DNA from: Desulfobacterales bacterium
GTDB taxonomy: Bacteria; Desulfobacterota; Desulfobacteria; Desulfobacterales; JAHEIW01
DNA: 56,498 bases
Assembly: GCA_030066985.1 (NCBI GenBank)
Contig: JASJAN010000057.1
Coordinates: 1-56,498 of the forward strand
Direction: 5' to 3'
Shown piece after piece: positions 8,449 through 17,948 of this stretch. The notes under the pieces are model-generated. The model was not told where the DNA came from. It made no database searches and worked only from the letters and a program-made list of their open reading frames with translations. Both the position numbers and the translations under genes were made by a program. Each line of letters begins with the position of its first letter. The first letter of the stretch is position 1.

Positions 8449-9639
8449 TCATGCAATATCAGCGAAGATTTTGTCAAGACAATCAACAAGCTGATCAATT
8501 TCTTCCTGGGTGATGATCAAAGGCGGAATAAATCTCAAAATGCGATCCTGGATACAATTGATCAAAAAACCGTTTTGCATGCATTGCTTTACGATCGGCG
8601 CCCCGTCAATTTTTAGTTTCATGCCAAGCAGCAGACCCTGCCCGCGCACATCTTTGATGACACTATGGCGGTCTTTTAACGCCTGCAGTCGCTTTCTGAA
8701 ATAAGCCCCGGCAGCTCTGCTTTTTTCGATAACGCCGCCGTCCAGCAGCATTTTACACACTTCCAGAGCCGCGGCCGTAACGATGGGGGTTCCGCCGAAA
8801 GTCGATGCGTGAGCACCGGGTGAAAAGGCAGCCGCAATCGCTTCGCGCGACAACATCGCTCCAATGGGCAAGCCGTTGGCCAAGGCCTTCGCCAGGGTCA
8901 TAATATCCGGCTCGACACCAAAATGCTGATAGGCGAAAAGCTGTCCGGTGCGCCCCATTCCGGTTTGAATTTCATCAAAAATAAGTAGTGTGCCGGTTTC
9001 ATCACAGAGCTGTCGGACCATTTTTAAATAGTGTTCATCCGGACAACGAACCCCCCCTTCACCTTGAATGGGTTCAAGCATAACGGCACAGGTCGCGGCA
9101 TTTATGCTGGCACGCAACGCCTCGATGTTATTAAAGGGCACAAAATCAAAGCCCGCCAATACCGGATCAAACCCTTTTCTGATTTTCTCCTGTCCGGTAG
9201 CCGACAAAGTCGCCAGAGTGCGCCCGTGAAAGGAGCGTTCCATGGTAATGATTCGAAAGCGCTCGCTTTCACCGCGGTCTTTGAAATATTTACGCGCCAA
9301 TTTTATCGCAGCCTCATTGGCTTCGGCACCGCTGTTAGCGAAAAAGGCCCGATCCGCAAAACTGTTTTCCACCAACCAGGCCGCCAAATCGATCTGGGGT
9401 ACGGTGTAGTAAAGGTTGGATACATGCAACAGCGTTTCGATCTGTCGACTGACAGCATCGCTGATGCGCGGATGGGCATGGCCCAGATTGCACACTGCAA
9501 TTCCGGCAACAAAATCCATATAAGATCGCCCGTCTGTATCCCAGAGGCGACACCCGCTGCCTTTTTCAAAAACAACTGGAAACCGCTGATAGGTGGCCGC
9601 CATAACCTGATCGGCGCGTTGCATTAAAGCTGCGGTCAT
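8449..9639 (-). CDS. argD: acetylornithine aminotransferase
   Basis: A 396-residue class-III PLP aminotransferase that converts N-acetylglutamate semialdehyde to N-acetylornithine. Family marks are [16 protein letters not shown], the [14 protein letters not shown] block and [14 protein letters not shown] with the PLP lysine near residue 249. The ATG overlaps the argB stop as ATGA and is preceded by GGAGGTGA inside argB, so the two are translationally coupled. A dual role as succinyldiaminopimelate aminotransferase is possible from family knowledge but is not shown here. Confidence 0.95.
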   Translation of the reverse strand: MTAALMQRADQVMAATYQRFPVVFEKGSGCRLWDTDGRSYMDFVAGIAVCNLGHAHPRISDAVSRQIETLLHVSNLYYTVPQIDLAAWLVENSFADRAFFANSGAEANEAAIKLARKYFKDRGESERFRIITMERSFHGRTLATLSATGQEKIRKGFDPVLAGFDFVPFNNIEALRASINAATCAVMLEPIQGEGGVRCPDEHYLKMVRQLCDETGTLLIFDEIQTGMGRTGQLFAYQHFGVEPDIMTLAKALANGLPIGAMLSREAIAAAFSPGAHASTFGGTPIVTAAALEVCKMLLDGGVIEKSRAAGAYFRKRLQALKDRHSVIKDVRGQGLLLGMKLKIDGAPIVKQCMQNGFLINCIQDRILRFIPPLIITQEEIDQLVDCLDKIFADIA

Positions 9640-10532
9640 GCCGTCACCTCCGTTCCAATGCCGCTGTCGGTAAACAATTCAAGCAAAATTGAATGTCGCT
9701 GAGTGCCATTGATAATCTGAACTTTTTCAACACCATTTTCAATCGCACGCAAACCGTATTCAATTTTTGGGATCATTCCCCCGGATATCGCCTGATCATC
9801 AATCATCTTTTTAATCTGATGCGCATCGATGGAGCTGATCAGACGGCCGTCGTTATCCAGCACGCCATCCACATCGGTAAGTAAAACAAGCCGACCGGCT
9901 TTGAGCGCCATCGCAATGCGACTGGCCACCAGATCCGCATTGATATTGAAGGTTTCCCCGGCTTCACCGGCGCCCACCGGGGCAATAATGGGAATAAAGC
10001 CCTGCTGGGTGAGCTTATCGATGATCTCAGAGTTGATGCCCGTGACCTCCCCGACCAGCCCTGGATCAATAATTTCAGGCGGTTTATTGACGTCGGGCTG
10101 TTGCACGATTTTAAGCTTTTTCGCCTGTATCAGCCCGCCATCTTTGCCGCTTAACCCGACGGCTTTGCCCCCTTGCTGATTGATTTGATGAACGATCGCT
10201 TTGTTGACTTTACCGCCCAAGACCATTTCAACCACATCCATGGTGCGCTCATCGGTCAATCGCATGCCACGCACAAACTGGGGCCGAATGCCCATTTGGT
10301 CCAGCACCGAATTTATCTGAGGCCCGCCGCCGTGCACCACCACCGGATTGATACCAATAAACTTCAGCAATGTAATATCGCGGGCGAAATCCTGTTTAAG
10401 CTGCTCATCGACCATGGCATGTCCGCCATATTTGATCACAATCGTCATACCATAAAAGCGTCGAATATACGGCAGCGCTTCAATGAGTATATCAGCAACA
10501 TTGGGATTCGGTTCATGGGTGTTTTTCGGCAT
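9636..10532 (-). CDS. argB: acetylglutamate kinase
   Basis: A 298-residue amino-acid kinase that phosphorylates N-acetylglutamate. It shows the kinase glycine motifs [10 protein letters not shown] and [10 protein letters not shown], the substrate region [20 protein letters not shown], and the C-terminal [18 protein letters not shown]. The N-terminal extension with an [10 protein letters not shown] helix is the feature of arginine-inhibited hexameric NAGKs, so feedback inhibition by arginine is likely by family analogy. argA, argC and argJ are not in this window. Confidence 0.96.
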   Translation of the reverse strand: MPKNTHEPNPNVADILIEALPYIRRFYGMTIVIKYGGHAMVDEQLKQDFARDITLLKFIGINPVVVHGGGPQINSVLDQMGIRPQFVRGMRLTDERTMDVVEMVLGGKVNKAIVHQINQQGGKAVGLSGKDGGLIQAKKLKIVQQPDVNKPPEIIDPGLVGEVTGINSEIIDKLTQQGFIPIIAPVGAGEAGETFNINADLVASRIAMALKAGRLVLLTDVDGVLDNDGRLISSIDAHQIKKMIDDQAISGGMIPKIEYGLRAIENGVEKVQIINGTQRHSILLELFTDSGIGTEVTA

Positions 10533-10631
10533 GGCTTATTGACCCCGATAATCGTTTGAACTAAAACAGCGGATCGATATCAATAGAACTTTTTCTGAAA
10601 AGAAAATTCGCCTTCTGCGAAGTGTGCCGCT

Positions 10632-12005
10632 TTACAGGATATAACGGCTCAAATCCTCATCATCTTTGATTTCTTTCAACTTGGATTCCACATCATCCTT
10701 GCAGATCACCAGGCGTTTCTGAGGAACATCCGGTGCCTGGAAGAGAACGTCTTCCAGCAGCCTTTCCATAACAGTTTGCAGCCTGCGGGCACCGATATTT
10801 TCGGTGCGATTATTCACCTCTTCGGCAATTTTGGCGATGGTTTCAACAGCATCGTCTTCAAAAGCAACATCCAAACCTTCTGTCCTTAATAAGGCGATGT
10901 ACTGCAGTAAAAGCGCATTTTTGGGCTCTGTTAAAATGCGGATAAACTCATTTTTGCCGAGCGCATCCAGCTCAACCCGAATGGGAAAACGGCCCTGCAG
11001 CTCCGGAATTAAATCAGAGGGCTTGACGGTATGGAAAGCCCCGGAGGCCACAAACAAAATATGATCGGTTTTTACAGGTCCATATTTGGTGGTCACGGTG
11101 GATCCTTCAACAATCGGCAGCAGATCTCGCTGCACGCCTTCCCGGGATACATCTGGACCGTGGGCACTGTTGCGACCTGCAATCTTGTCAATTTCATCTA
11201 GAAAAATGATCCCCGACTGTTCAACTTTTTTTATGGCCTTTTTAACAACTTTATCCATATCCACCAGTCCCTGGGCCTCATCTTGTGCCATGATTTCCAT
11301 CGCCTCAGGGACTTTGACCTTGCGGCGCTTGGTGGCTTTGGGAAAAACCCCACCCAGCATATCTTTGAAGTTAATGCCCATCTCTTCCATGCCGACGTTT
11401 GAAAAAATCTCAACCATAGGACCACTGCGATCGGCCACATCCAAATCGACAAATCGATTATCGAGTTTGCCGCGTCGCAGCATATCCCGCAGCTTTTGCC
11501 GGGTTGACGATGACTCTTCATTTGCGGATGTGATCAGTTCAAATTGAACTTCTTTGGGCTCTTCAGTGCGCGCGGCGGTCGTTGAGCCGGATTTCGGCAA
11601 CAACAAATCCAGCATCCGCTCTTCGGCCGCATACCAGGCTTTATCCTTAACCGCTTCCTGCTCCCGTGACTTGAGGGTATTTATGGTCAACTCGAGAAGG
11701 TCCCGGACCATGGATTCAACATCACGTCCCACATAGCCGACTTCAGTGAATTTAGACGCTTCCACTTTTGAAAAAGGTGAGTCCGTCAGTCGGGACAAAC
11801 GTCTGGCAATTTCGGTTTTGCCGACGCCGGTGGGGCCGATCAGTATGATGTTTTTGGGCGCAATTTCATCGCGCAGTTCATCAGGAACCTGCTGGCGACG
11901 CCACCGATTGCGCAACGCAATGGCAACTGATCGCTTGGCTTTATCCTGGCCGATAATGTATTTATCCAGTTCTTTGACCACTTCAGAGGGCTTTAACGGA
12001 TTCAT
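10632..12005 (-). CDS. hslU: ATP-dependent protease ATPase subunit HslU
   Basis: A 457-residue AAA+ unfoldase that feeds substrates to the HslV peptidase. Walker A is [17 protein letters not shown], Walker B is [15 protein letters not shown], and the pore motif GYVGRDVES is present. The C-terminal tail ending DLSRYIL is the segment known to insert into HslV. An intermediate (I) domain spans about residues 110-240. It starts directly after the hslV stop, in the standard hslV-hslU order. Confidence 0.97.
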   Translation of the reverse strand: MNPLKPSEVVKELDKYIIGQDKAKRSVAIALRNRWRRQQVPDELRDEIAPKNIILIGPTGVGKTEIARRLSRLTDSPFSKVEASKFTEVGYVGRDVESMVRDLLELTINTLKSREQEAVKDKAWYAAEERMLDLLLPKSGSTTAARTEEPKEVQFELITSANEESSSTRQKLRDMLRRGKLDNRFVDLDVADRSGPMVEIFSNVGMEEMGINFKDMLGGVFPKATKRRKVKVPEAMEIMAQDEAQGLVDMDKVVKKAIKKVEQSGIIFLDEIDKIAGRNSAHGPDVSREGVQRDLLPIVEGSTVTTKYGPVKTDHILFVASGAFHTVKPSDLIPELQGRFPIRVELDALGKNEFIRILTEPKNALLLQYIALLRTEGLDVAFEDDAVETIAKIAEEVNNRTENIGARRLQTVMERLLEDVLFQAPDVPQKRLVICKDDVESKLKEIKDDEDLSRYIL

Positions 12006-12536
12006 TTAGAGTTCCTCTACCAAGATCTGCGCATTGGTAAACACGCAAATCGATGCCGCAATTTTCATGGCGGCTTCTACAATTTGGCGTGCATCGAGTC
12101 CCGCATGCTCTACCAATGCCAGTGCTGCAGCCTGGGCGGCAACACCCCCGGATCCAATTCCAATGATCGATTGATCCGGTTCAATAACGTCGCCATTGCC
12201 CGAAATCAGATACATTTGTTTTGCATCCACGGCAACCATCAGCGCCTCAAGACGCCTCAGGTATTTATCGGTTCGCCAATCCCGGGCCAATTCAACGGCT
12301 GCTCGGGTCAGATTTCCATTATACTGTTCAAGTTTATGCTCCAAGCGCTCAGATAGATTCAAGGCATCAGCCGTGGCACCTGCAAATCCGACAATTATTT
12401 TTTGCTGATATATCTTTCTGACTTTTTTTGCCCGATGCTTGATAATTGTGTTGTTCAACGTAATTTGGCCATCACCGGCAACCACCGCTTTACCCTTGTG
12501 CCTGACAGCTAAAATAGTCGTTCCGTGCATTTCCAT
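12006..12536 (-). CDS. hslV: ATP-dependent protease peptidase subunit HslV
   Basis: A 176-residue proteasome-like threonine peptidase, partner of HslU. The mature N-terminus is TTILAVRHKGKAVVAGDGQ, with the catalytic Thr exposed after removal of a short leader. GNGDVIEP and IGSGGVAAQAAA are further family motifs. The start at 12536 (MEMHGTTIL) has GAGGA five bases upstream. An upstream in-frame ATG at 12575 would give an implausibly long propeptide, and ATG 12530 is an alternative. Confidence 0.95.
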   Translation of the reverse strand: MEMHGTTILAVRHKGKAVVAGDGQITLNNTIIKHRAKKVRKIYQQKIIVGFAGATADALNLSERLEHKLEQYNGNLTRAAVELARDWRTDKYLRRLEALMVAVDAKQMYLISGNGDVIEPDQSIIGIGSGGVAAQAAALALVEHAGLDARQIVEAAMKIAASICVFTNAQILVEEL

Positions 12537-12693
12537 CGTGTTCCTCGAATCAGTTGACTGGTAGGCTAGTTTCAATGCTTTCGATCAAATTGATATCTGC
12601 CTATTGTGCTTAACGGCAACAGCATCTTATTATGATCTAAAGCGTTGCATTTTTCCACCCATTTTTACAAAACCCGCCTTGTCCAACATCGCC

Positions 12694-13629
12694 TTATTTT
12701 CGGGGATGCGCTTTGTCATATGTTTCCATCAAATGATCGATGCTGACATGCGTGTATTTTTGGGTCGTCGAGAGGCTTTTGTGCCCTAAAAGCTCTTGAA
12801 CCACGCGCAAATCAGCACCTGCATCTAGCATATGGGTGGCGAAGCTATGACGCAACGCATGCGGTGACACAGGCGCCAACAGGCCGACGGCTGTAACCAG
12901 TTGTTTTAAAATTCTGGCAATCGAGCGGGATGTCAACCGTTTGTTAAAGCGGTTTAAGAATAAAGGGCCATGGCCTGCAGCTTCCGCGCCAATTTGCTTT
13001 AGCAGCCGGGTGCGATAGGCCTCAACAGCGGATAGGGCTTTTTTTCCGACAGGGATTATTCGCTCCTGATTGCCTTTGCCGTGCACCCGAATGACGGATG
13101 CTTTAAAATCCACATCCGAGACATTCATTTGGGTGAGTTCAGAAACACGAATACCGCTGGAGTAAAGTGTTTCAAAGATAGCACGATTCCTTAAATCCAA
13201 TACGGTATCTGTCTGAATCGAATCCAGCAGCCCAAACATTTCATCGACCGAAAGATAAGCCGGTATAGTTTTATCCTGTTTGGGTGTCATCACATGCTCG
13301 GCCGGATTTTCGGAAATCAGTCCCCTTTTGTCCAGAAACTTGAAAAACGATCGTATGGCCGAGAGCTTGCGAGCAATGGTGGCTTTTTTGTTCTTACGGT
13401 GCAAAGCACCCAGATACCCTCTGATCAGGATACCGTCAATCTGCTTGATGTCCACTTCAGACGATTGTTTATGCTGCGTTTTTCCAGTCCGAAGAAAATC
13501 GGCTGCAAAAGATAGGAAATCTTTAAGATCTTTGCGGTATGCGCGGCAGGTATGATCTGAATACCCCTTTTCAGTCACAAGGGACTCAATAAACAAACCC
13601 ACCAAAGGATTTTCCGAATGGGCTTCCAT
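12694..13629 (-). CDS. xerC: tyrosine recombinase XerC-like
   Basis: A 311-residue site-specific tyrosine recombinase. The N-terminal SAM-like domain (about 1-105) contains the core-binding helices. The catalytic domain shows Arg in SSGIRVSELTQ, the HALRHSFATHMLDAGAD block, GHKSLSTTQKYTHVS with the nucleophilic Tyr, and the intermediate Lys near HGKGNQE. The gene lies directly upstream of hslVU, a conserved xerC-hslV-hslU order known from many bacteria. This supports chromosome-dimer resolution rather than a mobile-element integrase. No attachment site is seen. Confidence 0.9.
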   Translation of the reverse strand: MEAHSENPLVGLFIESLVTEKGYSDHTCRAYRKDLKDFLSFAADFLRTGKTQHKQSSEVDIKQIDGILIRGYLGALHRKNKKATIARKLSAIRSFFKFLDKRGLISENPAEHVMTPKQDKTIPAYLSVDEMFGLLDSIQTDTVLDLRNRAIFETLYSSGIRVSELTQMNVSDVDFKASVIRVHGKGNQERIIPVGKKALSAVEAYRTRLLKQIGAEAAGHGPLFLNRFNKRLTSRSIARILKQLVTAVGLLAPVSPHALRHSFATHMLDAGADLRVVQELLGHKSLSTTQKYTHVSIDHLMETYDKAHPRK

Positions 13630-13643
13630 ACGGAGTATCTTTT

Positions 13644-14216
13644 CTAAAACACAAAAAGTTTTTTAAGTTCATCCCAGGAGCTTACCTCAACAAACGGGTG
13701 TGGCTCCCGATTCCAGGGCTGTTGAAATAAAATCGGCTGAATACCCGCTGTGTGCAGCAAAAAACAAGTCTCGAGACGATCGTCGACAAAATATTTAATT
13801 CGGCGCTGCTGAAGAATACTGGCTTTGTCCTCATGCGTTCCGGTAGCAATGATCTCAATGGCGGCTGAATCCAGGCGCAGCGTTTCACTGATCCAACCCG
13901 CAAGCGGCCCCATATAAGGACGTGCTGTCACAAACAAGACGGTTCCAAACCGATCGGCCAGTTGATACAACACGTCAGGTGCACCGGCAATCGGCTTTAG
14001 CGGAAGCGTGTAGTTGCCATCCAGAATGCGGGAGACAACTGCATCAATGGTTTTGGGTTCGATCTCAAGGCAGTCCGCCAGATTATAGCAGGTGATATCT
14101 TCATAGGCGAATCCGTTGACGTTAAACTCTTGATGGGCAATATCAAGAAACAGGGTCATCGTATCGGCAACCACGCCGTCGATATCAAAGGCAACTGATG
14201 CTGGATCAATTTTCAT
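13644..14216 (-). CDS. HAD-superfamily phosphatase, 5'-nucleotidase-like
   Basis: A 190-residue HAD hydrolase. Motif I is FDIDGVVADT near residue 10 (D-x-D), motif II is the Thr in LFVTARPYM, and motif IV is the acidic YFVDDRLE near residue 147. The short cap and motif arrangement look like the NT5C (5'-deoxyribonucleotidase) or phosphatase-like group. The substrate cannot be read from sequence. It ends 14 nt before xerC on the same strand, so co-expression is likely. Confidence 0.75.
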   Translation of the reverse strand: MKIDPASVAFDIDGVVADTMTLFLDIAHQEFNVNGFAYEDITCYNLADCLEIEPKTIDAVVSRILDGNYTLPLKPIAGAPDVLYQLADRFGTVLFVTARPYMGPLAGWISETLRLDSAAIEIIATGTHEDKASILQQRRIKYFVDDRLETCFLLHTAGIQPILFQQPWNREPHPFVEVSSWDELKKLFVF

Positions 14217-14223
14217 GATGGAT

Positions 14224-14378
14224 GTTATTCGTTATTTTTTATTTGTTATTCGTTTAATGAATAATCGGCAATCAATTTGTGCCTGGATGATTTAATAATC
14301 TGCCACTGGCTATCATCGAAGCGGATTGCTCCCGACCGTCGGTCAGCCCCTATTAACAGATAACCAGTAACAAATAAC
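14224..14378. repeat. inverted GTTATTY heptamer arrays
   Basis: The left array (14224-14258) reads GTTATTC, GTTATTT, TTTATTT, GTTATTC, GTTTAAT. The right array (14352-14378) has the opposite orientation: ATTAAC, AGATAAC, CAGTAAC, AAATAAC. The arms flank about 95 nt and fill the gap between the Rho-N gene and the HAD gene. They can form a long imperfect stem. Confidence 0.75.
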
Positions 14379-14385
14379 GTAGCCG

Positions 14386-14883
14386 CTATGCGGCTATATG
14401 TCGGGTTTTCTTTTTTAATCTGGAAATACGACGCCTGAAAATAGTGGCCTTTTTCTTGTCCTTGGCTTCCAGCGCCGCTTGACGTTCAGCTTTTAACGCT
14501 TTGATTTTCAGTTTCAACTCTCGGGTGGTGCCAGTGGTTTTTTTAGGCAATTCGTCTTGGATGCCCCTGAACTTCTTGATGCCTGTAATCAACTCATCTT
14601 TTTTCATCGCGTGCACACCGCTCATTCCGGGTATATCCTTGGCGATCTCGCGAAGCTCTTTGACCGTCATCTTATCCAAAGGTTTTTCTTTTTCGGCTGC
14701 TGGCGTCTCTACTGCTTTTGCAGACTTTTCCGGCGGCGCATCTGGCTGGTCTTCGACCGGATCAGCGGCCTCCTGTTCCTGGGCCGACTTTTTGTCTACC
14801 CCGGCTGTTTCCGCCTGAGGCTCTTCTTCGTCGCCCACAGTCTTTTCTGGTGTTTCCTTTTCATTTTCTGGGGTTTCACTCAT
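14386..14883 (-). CDS. Rho N-terminal-domain protein with acidic low-complexity N-terminus
   Basis: A 165-residue protein. Residues 1-75 are rich in Glu, Pro, Ala and Lys and likely disordered (ETPENEKETPEKTVG...). Next comes a Rho-N/SAP-like helical motif (MTVKELREIAKDIPGMSG, KKDELITGIKKF). A basic coiled tail (KLKIKALKAERQAALEAKDK ... ISRLKKKTRHIA) ends the protein. The Rho-N fold binds nucleic acid in Rho, so RNA or DNA binding is a reasonable guess. GGAGA lies 8-9 nt before ATG 14883, preferred over ATG 14919. No enzyme domain is seen. Confidence 0.75.
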   Translation of the reverse strand: MSETPENEKETPEKTVGDEEEPQAETAGVDKKSAQEQEAADPVEDQPDAPPEKSAKAVETPAAEKEKPLDKMTVKELREIAKDIPGMSGVHAMKKDELITGIKKFRGIQDELPKKTTGTTRELKLKIKALKAERQAALEAKDKKKATIFRRRISRLKKKTRHIAA

Positions 14884-14921
14884 TTGTCTAGTTCTCCTTC
14901 TATCTTTGGTTGAAAGCATAA

Positions 14922-14943
14922 GCGGAGGCTTTAAAGCCTCCGC
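14922..14943. other. perfect 22-nt palindrome between slipin gene and Rho-N gene
   Basis: GCGGAGGCTTT/AAAGCCTCCGC is an uninterrupted dyad located 39 nt upstream of the Rho-N gene start and 90 nt downstream of the slipin stop. On the minus strand it would form a strong hairpin in the leader, but no T-run follows. An operator, a processing site or an attenuator are all possible. Confidence 0.5.
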
Positions 14944-15033
14944 CCATGGATGACGCAGGTATAATCAAATTTACCAATGAATGATAAATTTTAAATTTGC
15001 CTGTTATCAAAATAAGCTCATATGTTCAATCAT

Positions 15034-15798
15034 TTATTCTTTGTTGTCCCTTTCAAAGAAGCGCGCAAAAGGCTTGAAAAGCTCTAGCGGAATCGGAAAA
15101 ATCGTTGTCGAATTACTTTCGGTTGACATTTCATTCATGGTTTGCAGATATCTGAGTTGCAACGCTGTTGGATGTTTTTCGATAATCTCAGATGCCTCCG
15201 CCAATTTACTGGCGGCCTGAAATTCACCTTCGGCATTAATTACTTTGGCGCGCCTTTCGCGCTCAGCCTCGGCCTGCCGTGCGATTGCCCGTTGCATTTC
15301 ACCGGGTAGATCGATGTGTTTCAATTCAACTGTGGCAACCTTTATACCCCATGGGTCTGTGTGGGTATCCAGAATTTCCTGCAGCTCCGTATTGATTTTT
15401 TCCCTTTCGGCCAGCAGATCATCCAGCTCAGACTGCCCGCAAACGCTCCTTAGGGTGGTCTGGGCCAGCTGAGACATGGCGTAGCTGTAGTTTTCGACCT
15501 CTACGATCGCCTTTATCGGATCGATCACCCTGAAGTAGATGACTGCATTAACTTTCACAGAAACGTTATCTCTGGTAATCACATCTTGCGGATCCACATC
15601 CATGGCAACCAACCGCAAGCTGACCTTTACCATTTTATCTATCAATGGAATCAAAATGATGAGCCCCGGCCCTTTGGCAGCAATCACCCGTCCCAGCCTG
15701 AATATCACGCCGCGCTCATATTCGTTAAGAATACGCAACGCTGCCGATAGGAAAAAAATCACCAATATCAGAATGGCAATCGGCGTAAAAAGACTCAT
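15034..15798 (-). CDS. SPFH/stomatin-family membrane protein (slipin)
   Basis: A 254-residue slipin: a membrane hairpin at residues 4-22 ([19 protein letters not shown]), then the SPFH domain ([20 protein letters not shown] ... [20 protein letters not shown]). A charged coiled segment follows ([20 protein letters not shown]). Such proteins form membrane-bound oligomers that organise microdomains. It is next to an NfeD-type membrane protease gene, the pairing typical of bacterial slipins. AAAGGAGG before ATG 15798 is a strong ribosome site. Confidence 0.92.
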   Translation of the reverse strand: MSLFTPIAILILVIFFLSAALRILNEYERGVIFRLGRVIAAKGPGLIILIPLIDKMVKVSLRLVAMDVDPQDVITRDNVSVKVNAVIYFRVIDPIKAIVEVENYSYAMSQLAQTTLRSVCGQSELDDLLAEREKINTELQEILDTHTDPWGIKVATVELKHIDLPGEMQRAIARQAEAERERRAKVINAEGEFQAASKLAEASEIIEKHPTALQLRYLQTMNEMSTESNSTTIFPIPLELFKPFARFFERDNKE

Positions 15799-15932
15799 GC
15801 TATCCTCCTTTTTTGGCAGTAACGTTAGTATGGGATTTAGTTTATGTCAGCCGGCATATAACACTAAACGGCGCCGGCCTCAAGCCGCACTTTTTGAATA
15901 AACAGTTGTCCAAAACAAATTGGCCTGACCCG

Positions 15933-17228
15933 CTAGACACCGGCGGTATCATCCGCGAGTTCAACCTCTAGCATCAAATTAACTACATTGATCACCCGCA
16001 CCTTGGCATTTTCATCAATCTCTTCCTGCGCTCTGGCATTCCACAACTCACCATGGACAAAAACCTTGCCTTCCGGAGTTAGTGCCTGTTTGACGATACC
16101 AATTTCACCGACCAGCCCTTTGGTGCCGGTTCTGGGTTTTGACATCTGGGCCCGAAATACCAGCCCGGCCACAAACACAAAAAAGCCGGATATCAGGATA
16201 ATCGTGGGCAACAAGACCTTCAGAGACAGGCCCATATCCGGATCGGTGTCTTTAAACATCATCAACGAACCCAATAATAGAGACAAGACGCCGGCAACAC
16301 TTAACAGCCCATAGCTGGGAATCTTCATTTCCATGATAAAGAAGATAATCGCCAGTACGATCAGCAAAATCCCGGCATAGTTCACCGGCAACGTTTGCAG
16401 CGCAAAAAATGCCAGCACAAGCGATATGCCGCCGATCACACCGGGAAAAATCGCGCCGGGGTGGGACAACTCAAAATAAAGACCGGCCAGTCCGATCATG
16501 AGCAAAATATAGGCAATATTGGGATTACTGATGGTCTTTAAGATGTTGGTTCGCAGTGATGGTTCGACGATTTCTTTTTTGGCGTTGTCCAGCTTTAATT
16601 CACCTTTACCGGCGATTTTTAGGCCGTTGAGCTGGCGGATGAGATCATCGGTGTCTTCGGCAATCAGATCGATAATGTTTTCTTTAAGAGCCTCGGTCTC
16701 GGTGACCGATACACTTTCTCGAATGGCTTCTTCCACCCATTTTTGATTTCGACCGCGCTTCTCAGCAACACTCTTGGCATGCGCCACCATATCGTTGATC
16801 ACTTTTTCCGACATTTTTCCACTGATATCTTTACCGCCTGCGCCAACCGGATGGGCTGCTCCGATATTGGTGCCGGGCGCCATGGCAGCAACATCGGCGG
16901 CCATCGTAATCATTACGCCGGCTGAAGCGGCTCTGGCACCACGCGGTGCCACAAAAACCACAATCGGCACAGGACTGCCCAGAATATCTTTGATGATCAG
17001 TCGCATGGATTCCGCCAGCCCACCGGGTGTATCCAGCTCTATAATCAGACAGGCAGCTTTTTCTCTTTCAGCTCTTTCTATGCTGTTTTTGATATACTCC
17101 GCAATCCCGGGGCTGATGGCATCGTTAATGGCAACAATATAAACATCGCCTTTTGCAGCCCAGGCACTGCCGGCAACCGGCAGTATCATAAAAGATAGCA
17201 CCAGAACAATCGTCAATTTAGCTTTCAT
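15933..17228 (-). CDS. NfeD-family membrane-bound serine protease
   Basis: A 431-residue protein with a signal/anchor segment at 1-24. A ClpP-like protease domain follows (ELDTPGGLAESM near residue 64, catalytic Ser in GARAASAGVM near residue 102, and MAPGTNIGAAHPVG). Four to five membrane helices lie between about 230 and 350, and a C-terminal OB-fold NfeD domain (VGEIGIVKQAL ... HGELWNARA) ends the protein. In characterised archaeal homologues this protease cleaves the partner stomatin; that role here is inferred from the adjacent slipin. It is a long-form NfeD. The gene overlaps the uracil-DNA glycosylase gene by 11 nt and ends in TAG. Confidence 0.92.
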   Translation of the reverse strand: MKAKLTIVLVLSFMILPVAGSAWAAKGDVYIVAINDAISPGIAEYIKNSIERAEREKAACLIIELDTPGGLAESMRLIIKDILGSPVPIVVFVAPRGARAASAGVMITMAADVAAMAPGTNIGAAHPVGAGGKDISGKMSEKVINDMVAHAKSVAEKRGRNQKWVEEAIRESVSVTETEALKENIIDLIAEDTDDLIRQLNGLKIAGKGELKLDNAKKEIVEPSLRTNILKTISNPNIAYILLMIGLAGLYFELSHPGAIFPGVIGGISLVLAFFALQTLPVNYAGILLIVLAIIFFIMEMKIPSYGLLSVAGVLSLLLGSLMMFKDTDPDMGLSLKVLLPTIILISGFFVFVAGLVFRAQMSKPRTGTKGLVGEIGIVKQALTPEGKVFVHGELWNARAQEEIDENAKVRVINVVNLMLEVELADDTAGV

Positions 17229-17919
17229 ATGGATATTCCTTCATCAGCATTTTCATATCTTTCCAAACCTGCCGTTTTTTTTCGGCATTGCGAAGCAAAT
17301 ACGCTGGATGATAGGTTGGAATCAATTTAATGCCGCGATAATCATAAAACCTTCCTCTTAACCTAGATATGGATTCAGCCGAATTCAATAGGGTTTGGGC
17401 GGCAACTGAACCCAGCGCGCAGATAAAGCGCGGCTGGATGGCGTCCAGCTGTCTGTCCAAAAAAGGAGAGCAGGTCTGGATTTCATCGGGCCGTGGGTTG
17501 CGATTTTGCGGCGGGCGACATTTAACTATGTTGCTGATATAAACCTGCTCGCGGGTCAGATTTATAGCGCCGATGATTTTCGTTAGCAACTGCCCAGCCG
17601 GGCCGACAAATGGCTCAGCCTGCTGATCCTCTTCAAAGCCTGGCCCTTCACCGACAAATACCAGTTTGGCCGTAGCAGTTCCGCTGCCGAAAACAATGTT
17701 CTGACGATGCTGGGAAAGGCGGCACCGCTGACAATCGCCCAGGTCTGCCCGTATACCTGTCAATGTTTCCGATCCCAGTTGGGGGGGCACGCCCCAGTTG
17801 GACAATTTGGCAAGACTGCTGGGTTTGCAATCAAATCCGCGATGCCCGCTACGGGATAGACGTTGAAGGGACAGGTTTAGCGAATCGATCGATTCAATTA
17901 TTTGAGATCTTAAAACCAC
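17218..17919 (-). CDS. family 4 (Fe-S) uracil-DNA glycosylase
   Basis: A 233-residue base-excision repair enzyme that removes uracil from DNA. Family 4 features are visible: GDCQRCRLSQHRQN with two cysteines, VGEGPGFEEDQQ, EPFVGPAGQLL, and a second cysteine pair (KCRPPQNRNPRPDEIQTC). These four cysteines would bind a 4Fe-4S cluster. The C-terminal catalytic motif is TYHPAYLLRN. The ORF opens with GTG at 17919, and no ATG precedes the conserved domain. The first about 40 residues are poorly conserved linker. It sits between coaBC and the NfeD gene. Confidence 0.92.
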   Translation of the reverse strand: MVLRSQIIESIDSLNLSLQRLSRSGHRGFDCKPSSLAKLSNWGVPPQLGSETLTGIRADLGDCQRCRLSQHRQNIVFGSGTATAKLVFVGEGPGFEEDQQAEPFVGPAGQLLTKIIGAINLTREQVYISNIVKCRPPQNRNPRPDEIQTCSPFLDRQLDAIQPRFICALGSVAAQTLLNSAESISRLRGRFYDYRGIKLIPTYHPAYLLRNAEKKRQVWKDMKMLMKEYPYES

Positions 17920-17948
17920 AACACCCCAAAGCTAGTCATTTACAGGTC

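Noticed and set aside
9031-9627. 198-codon plus-strand ORF antisense to argD
   Set aside because: It lies fully opposite a strongly supported argD and has no recognisable domain or start site; it is a shadow of the real frame.
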